DNA of 64,000 nucleotides from Tautonia sociabilis (GTDB taxonomy: Bacteria > Planctomycetota > Planctomycetia > Isosphaerales > Isosphaeraceae), in the NCBI RefSeq assembly GCF_003977685.1, contig NZ_RYZH01000019.1:50544-114543 (forward strand), written 5' to 3'. Position 1 is the first letter of the stretch. Every line of letters begins with the position of its first letter. The position numbers were made by a program, and so were the translations under genes. Positions 63,912 through 64,000 of the stretch are shown one piece after another. The notes beneath the pieces were generated by a model that did no database searches, was not told the origin of the DNA, and was given only the letters and a program-made list of their open reading frames with translations.

Positions 63912-64000
63912 GTGCACCACGTCGGCATCGACCTCCACAAGAAGACCATCGTCCTGTGCGTCCTCGACGATCAGCTCAAGGTCGTCGCCCGACGCAGCTT
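63912..64000 (+). mobile_element. IS110-family transposase gene, 5' part, cut by window end
   Basis: A GTG start at 63912 with GGAGG seven bases upstream opens VHHVGIDLHKKTIVLCVLDD, then QLKVVARRS up to the edge. Gly-Ile-Asp-x-His-Lys is the opening of the DEDD RuvC-like domain of IS110 transposases; Asp7 or so is the first catalytic acid. IS110 enzymes are DNA recombinases that work without terminal inverted repeats. Only 29 codons are visible, so intactness and the Ser-containing C-terminal domain cannot be judged. Base composition resembles the surroundings, so it may be a resident element. Confidence 0.88.

Overview
The window is a 64 kb, very GC-rich (roughly 70 percent) chromosomal segment that looks planctomycetal, most likely from the Isosphaeraceae. 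The evidence is a PSCyt1/DUF1549/DUF1553 gene followed by a DUF1501 gene, several secreted (Tat or Sec) Gfo/Idh-type, beta-helix and NHL proteins, an LE-x-ME-x-R-x-LLSA N-terminal motif in a secreted protein, and BlaI-type regulators. The genus is inference. No rRNA, tRNA, CRISPR array, prophage or replication origin was seen. The only mobile element is the start of an IS110-family element at the right edge.

Layout. 1-4184 (+): a cut-off P1B-type metal ATPase fused to an SPFH (HflK-like) domain, then two further SPFH genes in overlapping frames. 4528-7521 (+): an ExbB/ExbD1/ExbD2 energiser operon with a linked membrane protein. 7648-9522 (+): BlaI regulator, EVE-domain protein, VOC-fold protein. 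9547-12294 (-): an ADP-forming acyl-CoA ligase/GNAT fusion. 12543-18253 (+): c-type-cytochrome PSD1 protein, Tat-exported DUF1501 protein and a secreted beta-helix protein. 18266-20153: divergent SDR and 2-hydroxyacid dehydrogenase. 20237-23502 (-): exported methyltransferase, amino-acid permease, serine hydrolase. 24295-28555 (+): Tat Gfo/Idh oxidoreductase, CAP-domain protein, Rieske protein, quinone oxidoreductase-like MDR.

28815-41768 is a minus-strand run. In transcription order it holds a hybrid sensor kinase broken at a 13-base G tract, a GT4 glycosyltransferase, a flippase, a Wzc-like tyrosine autokinase/chain-length protein, an HlyD-like adaptor and a split transketolase, with EttA at its end. 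This reads as an exopolysaccharide synthesis and export locus. 42416-46126 (+) is hisS-hisZ-hisG, overlapping convergently with a remnant of an N-acyl-D-amino-acid deacylase. 46676-48614 (-) is an ABC-2 exporter. 49210-54376 holds a secreted lipase-like hydrolase, a PKD-like secreted protein, a B12-binding radical SAM enzyme and an MFS transporter. 54484-60767 (-) holds a YheT-like hydrolase, NHL and propeller-like proteins and rmlB-rmlA-rmlC. 60992-62119 (-) is a ferrochelatase with a C-terminal cysteine cluster. 62569-63720 (+) is a cytoplasmic Gfo/Idh protein, followed by hairpins and the IS110 transposase start.

The best candidates for something poorly described are the P-type ATPase-SPFH fusion with its tandem SPFH partners, the G-tract-interrupted sensor kinase in the polysaccharide locus, and the structured leader of the IS110 element, which may carry a bridge RNA. 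Functional statements come from motifs read by eye; no database search was possible.
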